From a virus: DNA of 25,331 nucleotides. Shown here piece after piece: positions 14,061-21,345 of this stretch. Where the stretch lies: positions 1-25,331 of IMG/VR virus record IMGVR_UViG_3300015024_000396. The stretch is one strand, 5' to 3'. Each line of letters starts with the position of its first letter. The stretch's first letter is position 1. A model generated the notes under the pieces. It was not told the origin of the DNA and did no database searches. It saw nothing but the letters and a program-made list of their open reading frames with translations. Both the position numbers and the translations under genes were made by a program.

Positions 14061-15302
14061 ATGGACCGGCAGATTGTTTACGCGGGGTCGATCCCGCTTG
14101 AGACAGACCTTCTGAACATCCAGCGGAACATGCAGGTGGCGCTTGGGGCGCTTGCGCGGGCCGTGCTTGGGGATGGTGGATTGGTTGATGGAATGGGGAT
14201 CGTACCCGGTGGGACTCCCTATAGCGTCATCATCGAGCCCGGTAGCTACACGGCTCCAACTGCTAAAGATGCGTCGGCATTCGGAGCCTTGGCCGCGGAT
14301 ACGGCGCTGATCGTACAGACGGGAACGCTGACGAATCCTGCGACGGTCCAGTTGTGGCCGCCTGGGGATCCCGGTCATGTCCTTTGTTGGCTGATTCAGG
14401 CAGCTTTGGTCGAGGTGGACGCGACGCCACTCGCCTTGCCCTATTGGAACGCTGGCGATCCGAGCGTGCCGTTTGCGGGGCCTAGCAATAACGGGATCGC
14501 GCAGCCGACGCAGCGGCTGTTGCGGGTGCAGGTATCGACAAAGACTGGTGCCGCACAAGCGATTGGCGGTGGCGCCTTTGTGCCGCCGGAGCCCGATGCA
14601 GGCTGCGTCGGCCTTTATTTGGTGCTGACGTTTTCGGATAAGCCCGGCGTCGAGGCTGGAGACATCACGGCGTTCCACAGGGTTCCACGGCTGCGGTTTC
14701 CACTTCCGGGGATGCCGCCTGGGATCACGCAGCAAGAAGCGCACACATCGACGGTAAACTGGCGGGCGCCTGATGGTGTGCATTGGGTGCGGATACGCCT
14801 AGTGGGCGCTGGCGGCGGCGGGGGCGGCGGAGACACGGATTTCTCAGGCGGCGGCGGCGGTGCCGGCGGGTATGCGGAGGCGTGCGTCCCAGTCGAGCCG
14901 GGGCGGATCTATCCGCTGGTGATCGGCCCTGGTGGAGCAGGGGGTTCTTCTGTGTTCAGCGGATCGGTTGGCGGGACGACGAGTTTCGGTTTCGGCCTGG
15001 TGGCAGCCACTGGCGGGACCGGCGGCGGTTCCAACAATCCCGACAGTCGCGGTGGGGTTCCAGGGGGCGGGACCATTGGCGTTGTGCTGCAGCCCGGAGG
15101 GTATGGCGGGGATGGGGCGCGCCTGGCGCTGGTGCCTGCCGGCAATGGCGGTTCGAGTGCGCTCGGCGGTGGCGGCCGGGGTGCGAACGAGGGTGGTTAT
15201 CCGGCGATGGGGTTGGCTGCAGGATCGGGGGGCGGAGGCGGATATGGCGCGAACTCGAATGGCGGAAACGGCGCGCCGGGGACGGTCCTGATCGAGTGGT
15301 GA
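14061..15302 (+). CDS. glycine-rich tail fibre protein
   Basis: A 413-residue fibre. Residues 1-230 form the attachment part (MDRQIVYAGSIPLETDLLNI, LWPPGDPGHVLCWLIQAALV, GLYLVLTFSD). This resembles Mu-like fibre starts that plug into the baseplate. Residues 245-413 are a glycine-rich receptor-binding domain (VRIRLVGAGGGGGGG, GGGGGAGGYAEACV, PLVIGPGGAGGSS, repeated GG-x-GG blocks, ending GAPGTVLIEW). This domain resembles polyglycine II sandwiches in phage adhesins that recognise outer-membrane proteins or glycans. ATG 14061 follows GGAGTGACGG. The glycine stretches are coded by GGC/GGG runs and could change length by slippage. Confidence 0.8.
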   Translation: MDRQIVYAGSIPLETDLLNIQRNMQVALGALARAVLGDGGLVDGMGIVPGGTPYSVIIEPGSYTAPTAKDASAFGALAADTALIVQTGTLTNPATVQLWPPGDPGHVLCWLIQAALVEVDATPLALPYWNAGDPSVPFAGPSNNGIAQPTQRLLRVQVSTKTGAAQAIGGGAFVPPEPDAGCVGLYLVLTFSDKPGVEAGDITAFHRVPRLRFPLPGMPPGITQQEAHTSTVNWRAPDGVHWVRIRLVGAGGGGGGGDTDFSGGGGGAGGYAEACVPVEPGRIYPLVIGPGGAGGSSVFSGSVGGTTSFGFGLVAATGGTGGGSNNPDSRGGVPGGGTIGVVLQPGGYGGDGARLALVPAGNGGSSALGGGGRGANEGGYPAMGLAAGSGGGGGYGANSNGGNGAPGTVLIEW

Positions 15303-15365
15303 CCGCGGGACAGCGGCCGTTTATCGGCCGAATTTGGTGCAAGGATTTGTTGGAGGCGGGGGTTT

Positions 15366-15851
15366 ATGGCAACGACAGCAAACCATGTCTGGAAGCCAAG
15401 CGCCGCACGGGTGCTTGTGGTCGATGGCTTCATTCCAGGCCCGCGGGGGGTGCCGGTACATGCACTGACGACGCCGTCCTGGCCGGCGAAGGACCCGGCG
15501 GACGTGCTGGATTACCAGTTCGATATAGCGCCGGCGCTTACGGGCAATGATGGCGACGGGGTTGCGACGCTGGATGTCTCGATCAGCCCTGCCAACCCGG
15601 GTGATCTCTCGTTGGCGTCCGCGACTGCCGATGGAGCTCGCGCGGTGGTGTGGTTGCAGGGTGGCGCCGCGGGAACGACTTACACCATTACGCTGACAGT
15701 GGGAACGCAAGCTGGGCGGACGTTGTCACGTTCTGTTCTGCTACCGGTTGTTGCCCTGGCAGCGTTGGCTGTCACGCCGAGCGTACTGACGACGGACGGC
15801 GGTGATGCGCTGACGGATGCGCAGGGCAATGCGCTGCTTCTGGGAGGCTGA
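15366..15851 (+). CDS. phage fibre-tail adaptor-like protein
   Basis: A 161-residue protein with one Ig-like beta domain. It contains WPAKDPADVLDYQFDIAPAL, then ARAVVWLQGGAAGTTYTITL and GRTLSRSVLLPV. This is the signature of the small fibre-tail adaptor family found beside fibre genes (KDP-x-D-x-LDY, WL-x-GG-x-x-G-x-x-Y). The last 25 residues (TTDGGDALTDAQGNALLLGG) look like a polar tail that could pair with another fibre. ATG 15366 is preceded by GGAGGCGGGGG. It probably adapts the tailspike to the particle. Confidence 0.65.
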   Translation: MATTANHVWKPSAARVLVVDGFIPGPRGVPVHALTTPSWPAKDPADVLDYQFDIAPALTGNDGDGVATLDVSISPANPGDLSLASATADGARAVVWLQGGAAGTTYTITLTVGTQAGRTLSRSVLLPVVALAALAVTPSVLTTDGGDALTDAQGNALLLGG

Positions 15852-15854
15852 GGA

Positions 15855-18383
15855 ATGCCGACAATCGATGAACTGACACCAGCAGCGGCTGTTGCGGATG
15901 GTGACTTCCTGCCCGTGAGCCAGGCCGGTGCGATGCGCCGGGTGACGCGGACCCAATTGCTGGCGGGATTGCAGCCTGCACTCGCTGTTTCATCCGGAGC
16001 TTTGTTGGGTCGGAGCAGCGCAGGGTTGGGCGGCCCGGAGCAGGTCGCCATCGGGTCTAACTTATTGCTTCAAAATGGAGTCTTGTCGGGGTCGCCTTCG
16101 TATAGCGTGGCGGGATTGCCTCAGGCTAACGTGGCGTCTGCAGGCGACCTGGTTGCAGTGTCGCAGGGCGGCCGCGACGCCAGCGTGTCAGTAGCAGCTT
16201 TCCTCTCGGGGATTTCAGCCATCTCAGGGTTAGACTTGTCGCTGCAATCGGTGCGTATCACGGGCGGGGTGCCTAGGCGGCTAGGTGACTGGATGGTCGA
16301 TCTGGCGACACCGGAGGCGTTTGGTGCGGTCGGTGATGGGGTCACGGACGATACCCAGGCGATCGATCGTGCGGTGGCTACGGGAAAGCCTGTCCGGTTC
16401 GGGCCTAAGACCTACGTTGTCAATGGTCAATGGACGGTAAATCAGGCGGCGTTGCTGCTGGGCGATCCCGGACAGACGGTATTGAAGCGCGTGAGCCAGG
16501 TCGGCGGCGCTTGGATCAGCGTGGATGGAGCGAGTTTTGGCGCCGTGGGTGTGGTGTTCGACGCTGGCGGTGTGCCGGTCGAGAGCTGGGGCGTGCTGGT
16601 GGGGCCTGACTGCCGTCAGACGCTGTTCGAGGATTGCGTGTTCAAGGGCGCGACCGGAACGACGCTGGGAAGTGGCTTAGTCATTCAGGCACGGGACGGG
16701 CTCTCGGGTTCATTGAGCAGGCATGTCGTGCGTCGATGCGAGGCCTCGGGAAACGCTGGGCATGGTATCTGGGTTCAGGCTGCTTGCGGCGCCATTATCG
16801 AGGGCTGCTTCGCGCACGATAACGGCGTCTATGGCATCTGTCTGGACTTCAATGATCCTGCCTTTCAACAGCAGATTCGTCATGGGGAGGTGCGTGGCTG
16901 CCGGGCATGGGGAAACCGTCGCGGGATCTCAGTCGGCAACTACAACGAGACAAATCTCGAGCCGCCTCGATGGGGTAACGCCAACCCTGATGCGATCGGA
17001 GTGGTGGTCAGCGGGAACAGGTGCCACGACAATTCCGACTATGGCATCGCTGTCTCCGGACGTTCGATGCAGGTGGTGGGCAATCTGCTGGAGGCGAACG
17101 GGTCCGGCTTGTTGCTAAACGCCACATCTTCCGTCGCAGCGACAAACGTCATTGTGGGCGGCGGGCAGTTTGGCATCGACGCAGGTGGAAGCGTCGACTG
17201 CGAGTTGTCGGGCAACTTGGTGCAATCGTTCGCAGTCGGGATCAACCCGGGCGGCAGCCAGAACGTCCGCGTGGTGGACAATGCGCTGTTAGGCAATGTC
17301 TGGGGAATCACTGCTTATGGAATGGAGACGGATGGACGCGGGACGCCTTTCGGAATTGCCTGCAGCAACCTGATCATCGAGGGCAACCGCATCCAGCTGA
17401 AGGATGGCTCCGGCGGCGGTGTCTATCTCCTGGATGCGCCGCAGGGCGTGCTGATGGCTGGCAACACGTTCCTGGCCGGACCTGGTAGCTCAACTTCGCA
17501 GGCGTTCTGGGCACATACGGATCAGTTCACGGTGCGGGACAATCATTGGAACAACCAATCACGCCTGATCGTGAACCCTTCGATGGTGGGAGGGGTCGCG
17601 CAGATCCAGGTTCCGGACATGATCGACAGCGTGATGGTAACATCGGCACCCCAGATCGTCGCCAGCGTCGTGGGACAGCATCAGGCAGCGATGGCGGGAC
17701 AGGTGGCATTCATCAAGGTTGTTAGCGGAGGAAGTGGCTATACGCGCGCGAGCGTCACGATCGTCAGCAGCGATGGTGGTGGACGTGGAGCTTCCGCAAT
17801 CGCCTATGTGCGGGATGGGGCTGTAGTCGGGGTGGCGATAACGAACTCCGGGTCAGGCTATTCTGGCGGCGGGGCATCTGTATTTCTTTCTGGTGATGGG
17901 CAGGGCGCGCAGGCGGCGGCAACGATTGGTTTGCCAGTGCCCGATGGGCGTCGACTGCGGCTGCATTGCAACGGCCCGGTTCGATTCCAGCGTGTCGGAA
18001 GTTTCCCTTTCCAGGACAACTGGACGGGAGCGGACATACTTGTGCCGTCTGCCTCTGTTGTAGAGTGGACGGGCGCCTGGGGTGGCTGGCACGCGGTGTC
18101 ATTCCCACTTGGCGACTATTTCGCCCCGCCCGGTGACGGTAGCCTGATCGTGCGGAGCGCCGCGGGTGACATTGTGTCGCGACCGGCGGGTGCCGGCCGG
18201 GTGCGGGTCAGTTCGGATGCGGAGCCTCTGGGTTTTGCCAGCTTGCTTGGGCGGGGCAGCCCGGAGGGGATCAGGGTGGCCTCACCGGGAAGCGACTACC
18301 GCAATCTCGATGGTGGGGTGGGCGCGACACTCTGGGTGAAGCGCACTGGAGCGGCCGCGACCGGTTGGTTCGCTGTCGCCTGA
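15855..18383 (+). CDS. tailspike with beta-helix (pectate lyase 3-like) domain
   Basis: An 842-residue tailspike. Residues 5-40 and 86-123 are two related anchor modules (D-x-LPVSQ-x-G). FGAVGDGVTDDTQAIDRAV at 156-174 is the entry motif of the pectate-lyase-3/tailspike beta-helix. Residues 175-600 form a right-handed parallel beta-helix with repeated GN/N-x-G turns (VVSGNRCHDNSDYGIAVSG, IIEGNRIQL). Residues 600-680 contain GGSGYTRASVTIV and GSGYSGGGA repeats typical of spike necks. The C-terminal region carries GRRLRLHCNGPVRF-type beta domains. Such proteins bind and usually hydrolyse capsule or O-antigen. Catalytic acids cannot be fixed from sequence alone. It follows the adaptor by three bases. 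Confidence 0.85.
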   Translation: MPTIDELTPAAAVADGDFLPVSQAGAMRRVTRTQLLAGLQPALAVSSGALLGRSSAGLGGPEQVAIGSNLLLQNGVLSGSPSYSVAGLPQANVASAGDLVAVSQGGRDASVSVAAFLSGISAISGLDLSLQSVRITGGVPRRLGDWMVDLATPEAFGAVGDGVTDDTQAIDRAVATGKPVRFGPKTYVVNGQWTVNQAALLLGDPGQTVLKRVSQVGGAWISVDGASFGAVGVVFDAGGVPVESWGVLVGPDCRQTLFEDCVFKGATGTTLGSGLVIQARDGLSGSLSRHVVRRCEASGNAGHGIWVQAACGAIIEGCFAHDNGVYGICLDFNDPAFQQQIRHGEVRGCRAWGNRRGISVGNYNETNLEPPRWGNANPDAIGVVVSGNRCHDNSDYGIAVSGRSMQVVGNLLEANGSGLLLNATSSVAATNVIVGGGQFGIDAGGSVDCELSGNLVQSFAVGINPGGSQNVRVVDNALLGNVWGITAYGMETDGRGTPFGIACSNLIIEGNRIQLKDGSGGGVYLLDAPQGVLMAGNTFLAGPGSSTSQAFWAHTDQFTVRDNHWNNQSRLIVNPSMVGGVAQIQVPDMIDSVMVTSAPQIVASVVGQHQAAMAGQVAFIKVVSGGSGYTRASVTIVSSDGGGRGASAIAYVRDGAVVGVAITNSGSGYSGGGASVFLSGDGQGAQAAATIGLPVPDGRRLRLHCNGPVRFQRVGSFPFQDNWTGADILVPSASVVEWTGAWGGWHAVSFPLGDYFAPPGDGSLIVRSAAGDIVSRPAGAGRVRVSSDAEPLGFASLLGRGSPEGIRVASPGSDYRNLDGGVGATLWVKRTGAAATGWFAVA

Positions 18384-18448
18384 TGAGGGCGACGGTAGCG
18401 TGGCGCCTGGCCTGAAACTGCCACTTTACCGACTGGAAGGGTCTGTCA

Positions 18449-19225
18449 ATGCCGACGATTAAACAACTACCGCTTGCGACGTCGATTCAGGCGTCGGATT
18501 TGTTACCGGTTAGCCAGGGTGGCACGACGCGAAGTCTTGCGATCGGATCGCTGCTATCTTCCGTCCAGACGGCCATTGCGCTGGCACCGGGAAAGTTGCT
18601 GGGGCGGGTATCGGCGACGGCAGGCGGGCCGGAGCCGCTTGATGTGGGGTTAGGCCTTTCAATGTCGGCGGGCGCGTTGGTCGCCAACGGCGCCGATCAC
18701 TTGACGCTTCCGGTTGCAGCCACGCTAGCGGCTGGGGATGAGGTCATCGTCAACGCAGGGGGGGCGGCAAGGCGCCTGGCGTTCGGCGCGCTAACCGCGT
18801 CCTTCTCTGCTGGGCTGGGACCTGGGGCATCTGCCCAATTCGGGACGACGCCTGGAACGTTGGCCGATGGTGGGGCGCTGGCATCAACCAGTGCAACCGT
18901 GGCCCGTGCGATCACTATCGGCGGGGCGCCGCTCTTGGGGCCACAGTTGGTGGCGTTGGTAGCGGCTTCGGGTGGTTCGCAGGGCGATGCGCCTGCTTTG
19001 GGCGGATCAGTCAACGTTGTCTTCGTTGTCGGTGCAGGCACCGGGGTGATGTTGTCGTTGCAGTCGCAAACGACTGTAGTGAACAGAGGCTCGAGTGCAT
19101 TGAATGTCTACCCCCCGCCGGGTGGACGGATAGAGGCGGGGGCGCCGAACGTAGCGGCCCAGGTGCCTGCCGGAGCTGCAGCCGTATTCATCAGCGCTGA
19201 CTCCATCAATTTCTATGCGATCTGA
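18449..19225 (+). CDS. modular tail fibre protein sharing tailspike anchor
   Basis: A 258-residue fibre. Its first 80 residues are clearly related to the tailspike N-terminus (MPTIKQLPLATSIQASDLLP against MPTIDELTPAAAVADGDFLP, then GKLLGR with GALLGR and a GGPE motif in both). A second anchor-like module occurs around residues 90-125 (LPVAATLAAGDEVIVNAGG). The C-terminal domain has SSALNVYPPPGGRIEAG and VFISADSINFYAI, the small trimeric tip domain found at the end of many fibres. It therefore can attach at the same site as the tailspike and offer another binding tip. GGAAGGG precedes ATG 18449. Confidence 0.75.
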   Translation: MPTIKQLPLATSIQASDLLPVSQGGTTRSLAIGSLLSSVQTAIALAPGKLLGRVSATAGGPEPLDVGLGLSMSAGALVANGADHLTLPVAATLAAGDEVIVNAGGAARRLAFGALTASFSAGLGPGASAQFGTTPGTLADGGALASTSATVARAITIGGAPLLGPQLVALVAASGGSQGDAPALGGSVNVVFVVGAGTGVMLSLQSQTTVVNRGSSALNVYPPPGGRIEAGAPNVAAQVPAGAAAVFISADSINFYAI

Positions 19226-19274
19226 TTAATCCAGCAGCAGTCCGCACGGCCACATCGCATCAACGATCACTCGT

Positions 19275-19294
19275 CGGCGTAGCACGCTACGCCG
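19275..19294 (+). promoter_or_regulatory. hairpin just upstream of fibre ribosome binding site
   Basis: CGGCGTAGC, AC, GCTACGCCG is a perfect 9-bp inverted repeat, with the central pair opening in the hairpin. It ends two bases before the AAGGAG Shine-Dalgarno region of the 19308 gene. It could stabilise the transcript or modulate fibre translation, or mark a recombination boundary between fibre modules. No T-run follows, so it is not an intrinsic terminator. Confidence 0.45.
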
Positions 19295-19307
19295 CGAAGG
19301 AGTTCGC

Positions 19308-20993
19308 ATGACCGAATTGCTTAGTCTTCCCGACCTGCCCGCGGCGCAGCTCGGGTCCGCGCAAGTGCTTGTGGCGGCCACAGGGAACGGGGGGGCGGTT
19401 GCCTACAAGGTGGCGCTGACTTCGTATCTCACGGTGGCTGGAGCAACCGGGCGGTTTGCTCCGTTGGCGGGTCCGGCATTGAGTGGCGTGCCGACTGCCC
19501 CGACAGCAGCCGCTGGGATGAACACGACGCAGATCGCGACGACCGCGTTCGTGACGGGAGCGATGGCGGGCCTTGCTGTCGCGGCTACGCCTCCAATTCC
19601 GCCGGCCGATCCGGTTCCGCTGACCGGCACCGCTGTGACGACGGCGCTGGGCTTTACGCCCTATAACGCAACAAATCCGGCCGGTTATCAGAATGCGACC
19701 CAGGTTGCTGCGGCTCTCCAGGCAGTCATTGGAGCAGCGCCAGCGGCGTTGGCGACATTGGCGGCGATCGATGCCCAATTTGTGACTGATGAAAGCGCAG
19801 CGGCCGCGCTGACGACTGCCGTCGCGGGCAAGCTGTCGATTGCCGCCGCGGCAGGGACTTATCTGGCAATCACAGATGCAGCTTTGACCTATCAACCGTT
19901 GCTCGGGTTCCCGCCCTACAATGCGACCAATCCAGCAGGATACATTGCGGCCACAGGTGCGCCCGTGCAGTCGGTTGCAGGACGGATCGGCGCTGTGACG
20001 CTGGCTGTCGCTGACGTTCTGGGTGCGCAAAGCGCGTCGCAAGTGGCTGCAGCGATCACTTCCGGGACCGCTGCGAACGTATCGGGCATGGTCGCTGTGT
20101 TGAATGGCGGCACGGGCTCGTCAAGTGTGCTGGGCGCCAGAGCGGCACTTGGCCTCGCCCCGGTCGCTACGACCGGGAACTTCGCCGACCTGACCGGCGT
20201 GCCGACTGCCTATAGCCTGCCTGTTGCCAGCACGACCGTCCTGGGCGGGGTCAAGGTTGACGGGATCACGGTGACGGTGAACGGCGGAGGCGTGATCAGC
20301 GCCGCAGCCACGCCTGTGCAGAGCGTTGCAGGACGAACTGGAACAGTGACATTGGCAGTGGGCGACGTGGCAGGGGCCGCACCGTTGGCCTCGCCGACAT
20401 TCACCGGCACGCCCACGGTGCCCGGATATGTAACAACGGCTGCGGCCGCTTCCACATATCAAACCGCCCTAGGCTTCACGCCGTACAGCGCATCTAATCC
20501 GACTGGATATCAGACAGCGGCGAATGTGACGTCGGCGTTGGGAGCGTACCTGAGCACCGGCGCAGCGGCGTCGATTTATGCGCCAGTGGCGTCGCCGACA
20601 TTCACCGGGACGCCAGCTGCGCCCACTGCAATGATGGGGGCAAGCTCGACGCAACTCGCTACGACGGCTTTCGTTGCGGCAGCGGTTGCTGCGGTTGTCC
20701 CTTCCACGGCGTTGGCCCGAAGCATCTACACCGCATCGGGGGTGATCTCGAGCGGGAATACCCTGGCCATTTTGAACGGTGCGTCCGGCGCGCTTGCGAT
20801 GACGCTGGCGAACGGGACGACGGATGGCCAACCGCTGCTGGTCAAGTTGCTGGGGACGGCAAGCGCAACCGTCACGGCGGTGATTGATGGGACCTCACAG
20901 AGTGTGCCGATGACGGTCAGTGCGGCCGGGACAATTCGGGATGCTCTGAAACTGAAGTGGTCGGCTGGCGACGCTTCCTGGCTGGCGGAGTAG
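19308..20993 (+). CDS. repetitive tail fibre protein (561 aa)
   Basis: A 561-residue shaft-type fibre. The start (SLPDLPAAQLGSAQVLVAAT) is a third, more distant version of the anchor module in the two preceding genes. The shaft holds repeated phage fibre motifs: LGFTPYNATNPAGY at residues 114-127, 199-212 and 388-401; PVQSVAGR-x-G-x-VTLAV at 219-232 and 336-351; SPTFTGTP at about 362 and 429; and TTQIATTAFV / STQLATTAFV near 73 and 447. The C-terminal 90 residues (ASGALAMTLANGTTDGQPLL, ending ASWLAE) form a tip domain. No SGNH or depolymerase motif is seen, so it probably binds rather than cuts its receptor. AAGGAG precedes the ATG. Confidence 0.85.
   Translation: MTELLSLPDLPAAQLGSAQVLVAATGNGGAVAYKVALTSYLTVAGATGRFAPLAGPALSGVPTAPTAAAGMNTTQIATTAFVTGAMAGLAVAATPPIPPADPVPLTGTAVTTALGFTPYNATNPAGYQNATQVAAALQAVIGAAPAALATLAAIDAQFVTDESAAAALTTAVAGKLSIAAAAGTYLAITDAALTYQPLLGFPPYNATNPAGYIAATGAPVQSVAGRIGAVTLAVADVLGAQSASQVAAAITSGTAANVSGMVAVLNGGTGSSSVLGARAALGLAPVATTGNFADLTGVPTAYSLPVASTTVLGGVKVDGITVTVNGGGVISAAATPVQSVAGRTGTVTLAVGDVAGAAPLASPTFTGTPTVPGYVTTAAAASTYQTALGFTPYSASNPTGYQTAANVTSALGAYLSTGAAASIYAPVASPTFTGTPAAPTAMMGASSTQLATTAFVAAAVAAVVPSTALARSIYTASGVISSGNTLAILNGASGALAMTLANGTTDGQPLLVKLLGTASATVTAVIDGTSQSVPMTVSAAGTIRDALKLKWSAGDASWLAE
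19647..20510 (+). repeat. internal repeats of the 19308 fibre gene
   Basis: The LGF-x-PY motif repeat lies at 19647-19688, 19902-19943 and 20469-20510. A PVQSVAGR repeat lies at about 19962-20018 and 20313-20369. The copies differ at synonymous and some replacement sites, so they are old repeats rather than fresh duplications. They provide homology for fibre exchange with other prophages. Confidence 0.7.
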
Positions 20994-20999
20994 CGCGCG

Positions 21000-21344
21000 A
21001 TGACGATCCTTCGATCCATAGCTACAGCAAGTATCCCCGTTACCATCGTTGCATCATCCGGTGCCTCGCAAGCCTTGGCTGCCTCAGCGACGGGTTCCAG
21101 GTCCTACGACATCACGCTAAGCGCCAATTGCACGCTGACATTATCAGGCGGGGCAGCGGGGCAGCAGCAGAGTGTCACAGTCTATTTGCGGCAGGACAGT
21201 ACGGCGGGCCGGGTCGTGACGCTACCAGGCGGGATAAAATGGCCGGGAGGCGGCGCCCCGACACCAAACACAGTAGCGGGCGTGATCGACGTGTTCACGT
21301 TCAACACGCCTGATGGTGGCATCACCTGGTTCGGGAGTTACTAG
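21000..21344 (+). CDS. stand-alone fibre tip-domain protein (114 aa)
   Basis: A 114-residue protein made almost wholly of one beta domain usually found at the C-terminus of fibres. It contains SYDITLSANCTLTLSGG, then QSVTVYLRQDSTAGRVVTLP, GGIKWPGGGAPTP and DVFTFNTPDGGITWFGSY. The run VTLPGGIKWPGG with a final TWFG is the signature of that tip domain. The first 25 residues (MTILRSIATASIPVTIVASS) are a short link, not an obvious signal peptide. It may be a tip exchanged between fibres or a separate decoration. ATG 21000 lies six bases after the previous stop with only a weak ribosome site, so coupling with the upstream fibre is likely. Confidence 0.7.
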   Translation: MTILRSIATASIPVTIVASSGASQALAASATGSRSYDITLSANCTLTLSGGAAGQQQSVTVYLRQDSTAGRVVTLPGGIKWPGGGAPTPNTVAGVIDVFTFNTPDGGITWFGSY

Positions 21345-21345
21345 G

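Noticed and set aside
14810-15240. GGC/GGG runs considered as a DNA repeat array
   Set aside because: They encode a recognisable glycine-rich fibre tip with an intact frame and do not form a regular-period array or CRISPR-like structure.
19287-20042. 251-codon minus-strand open frame opposite the repetitive fibre
   Set aside because: The product is an Arg/Cys/His-rich low-complexity string, and the plus strand carries a clear fibre gene.
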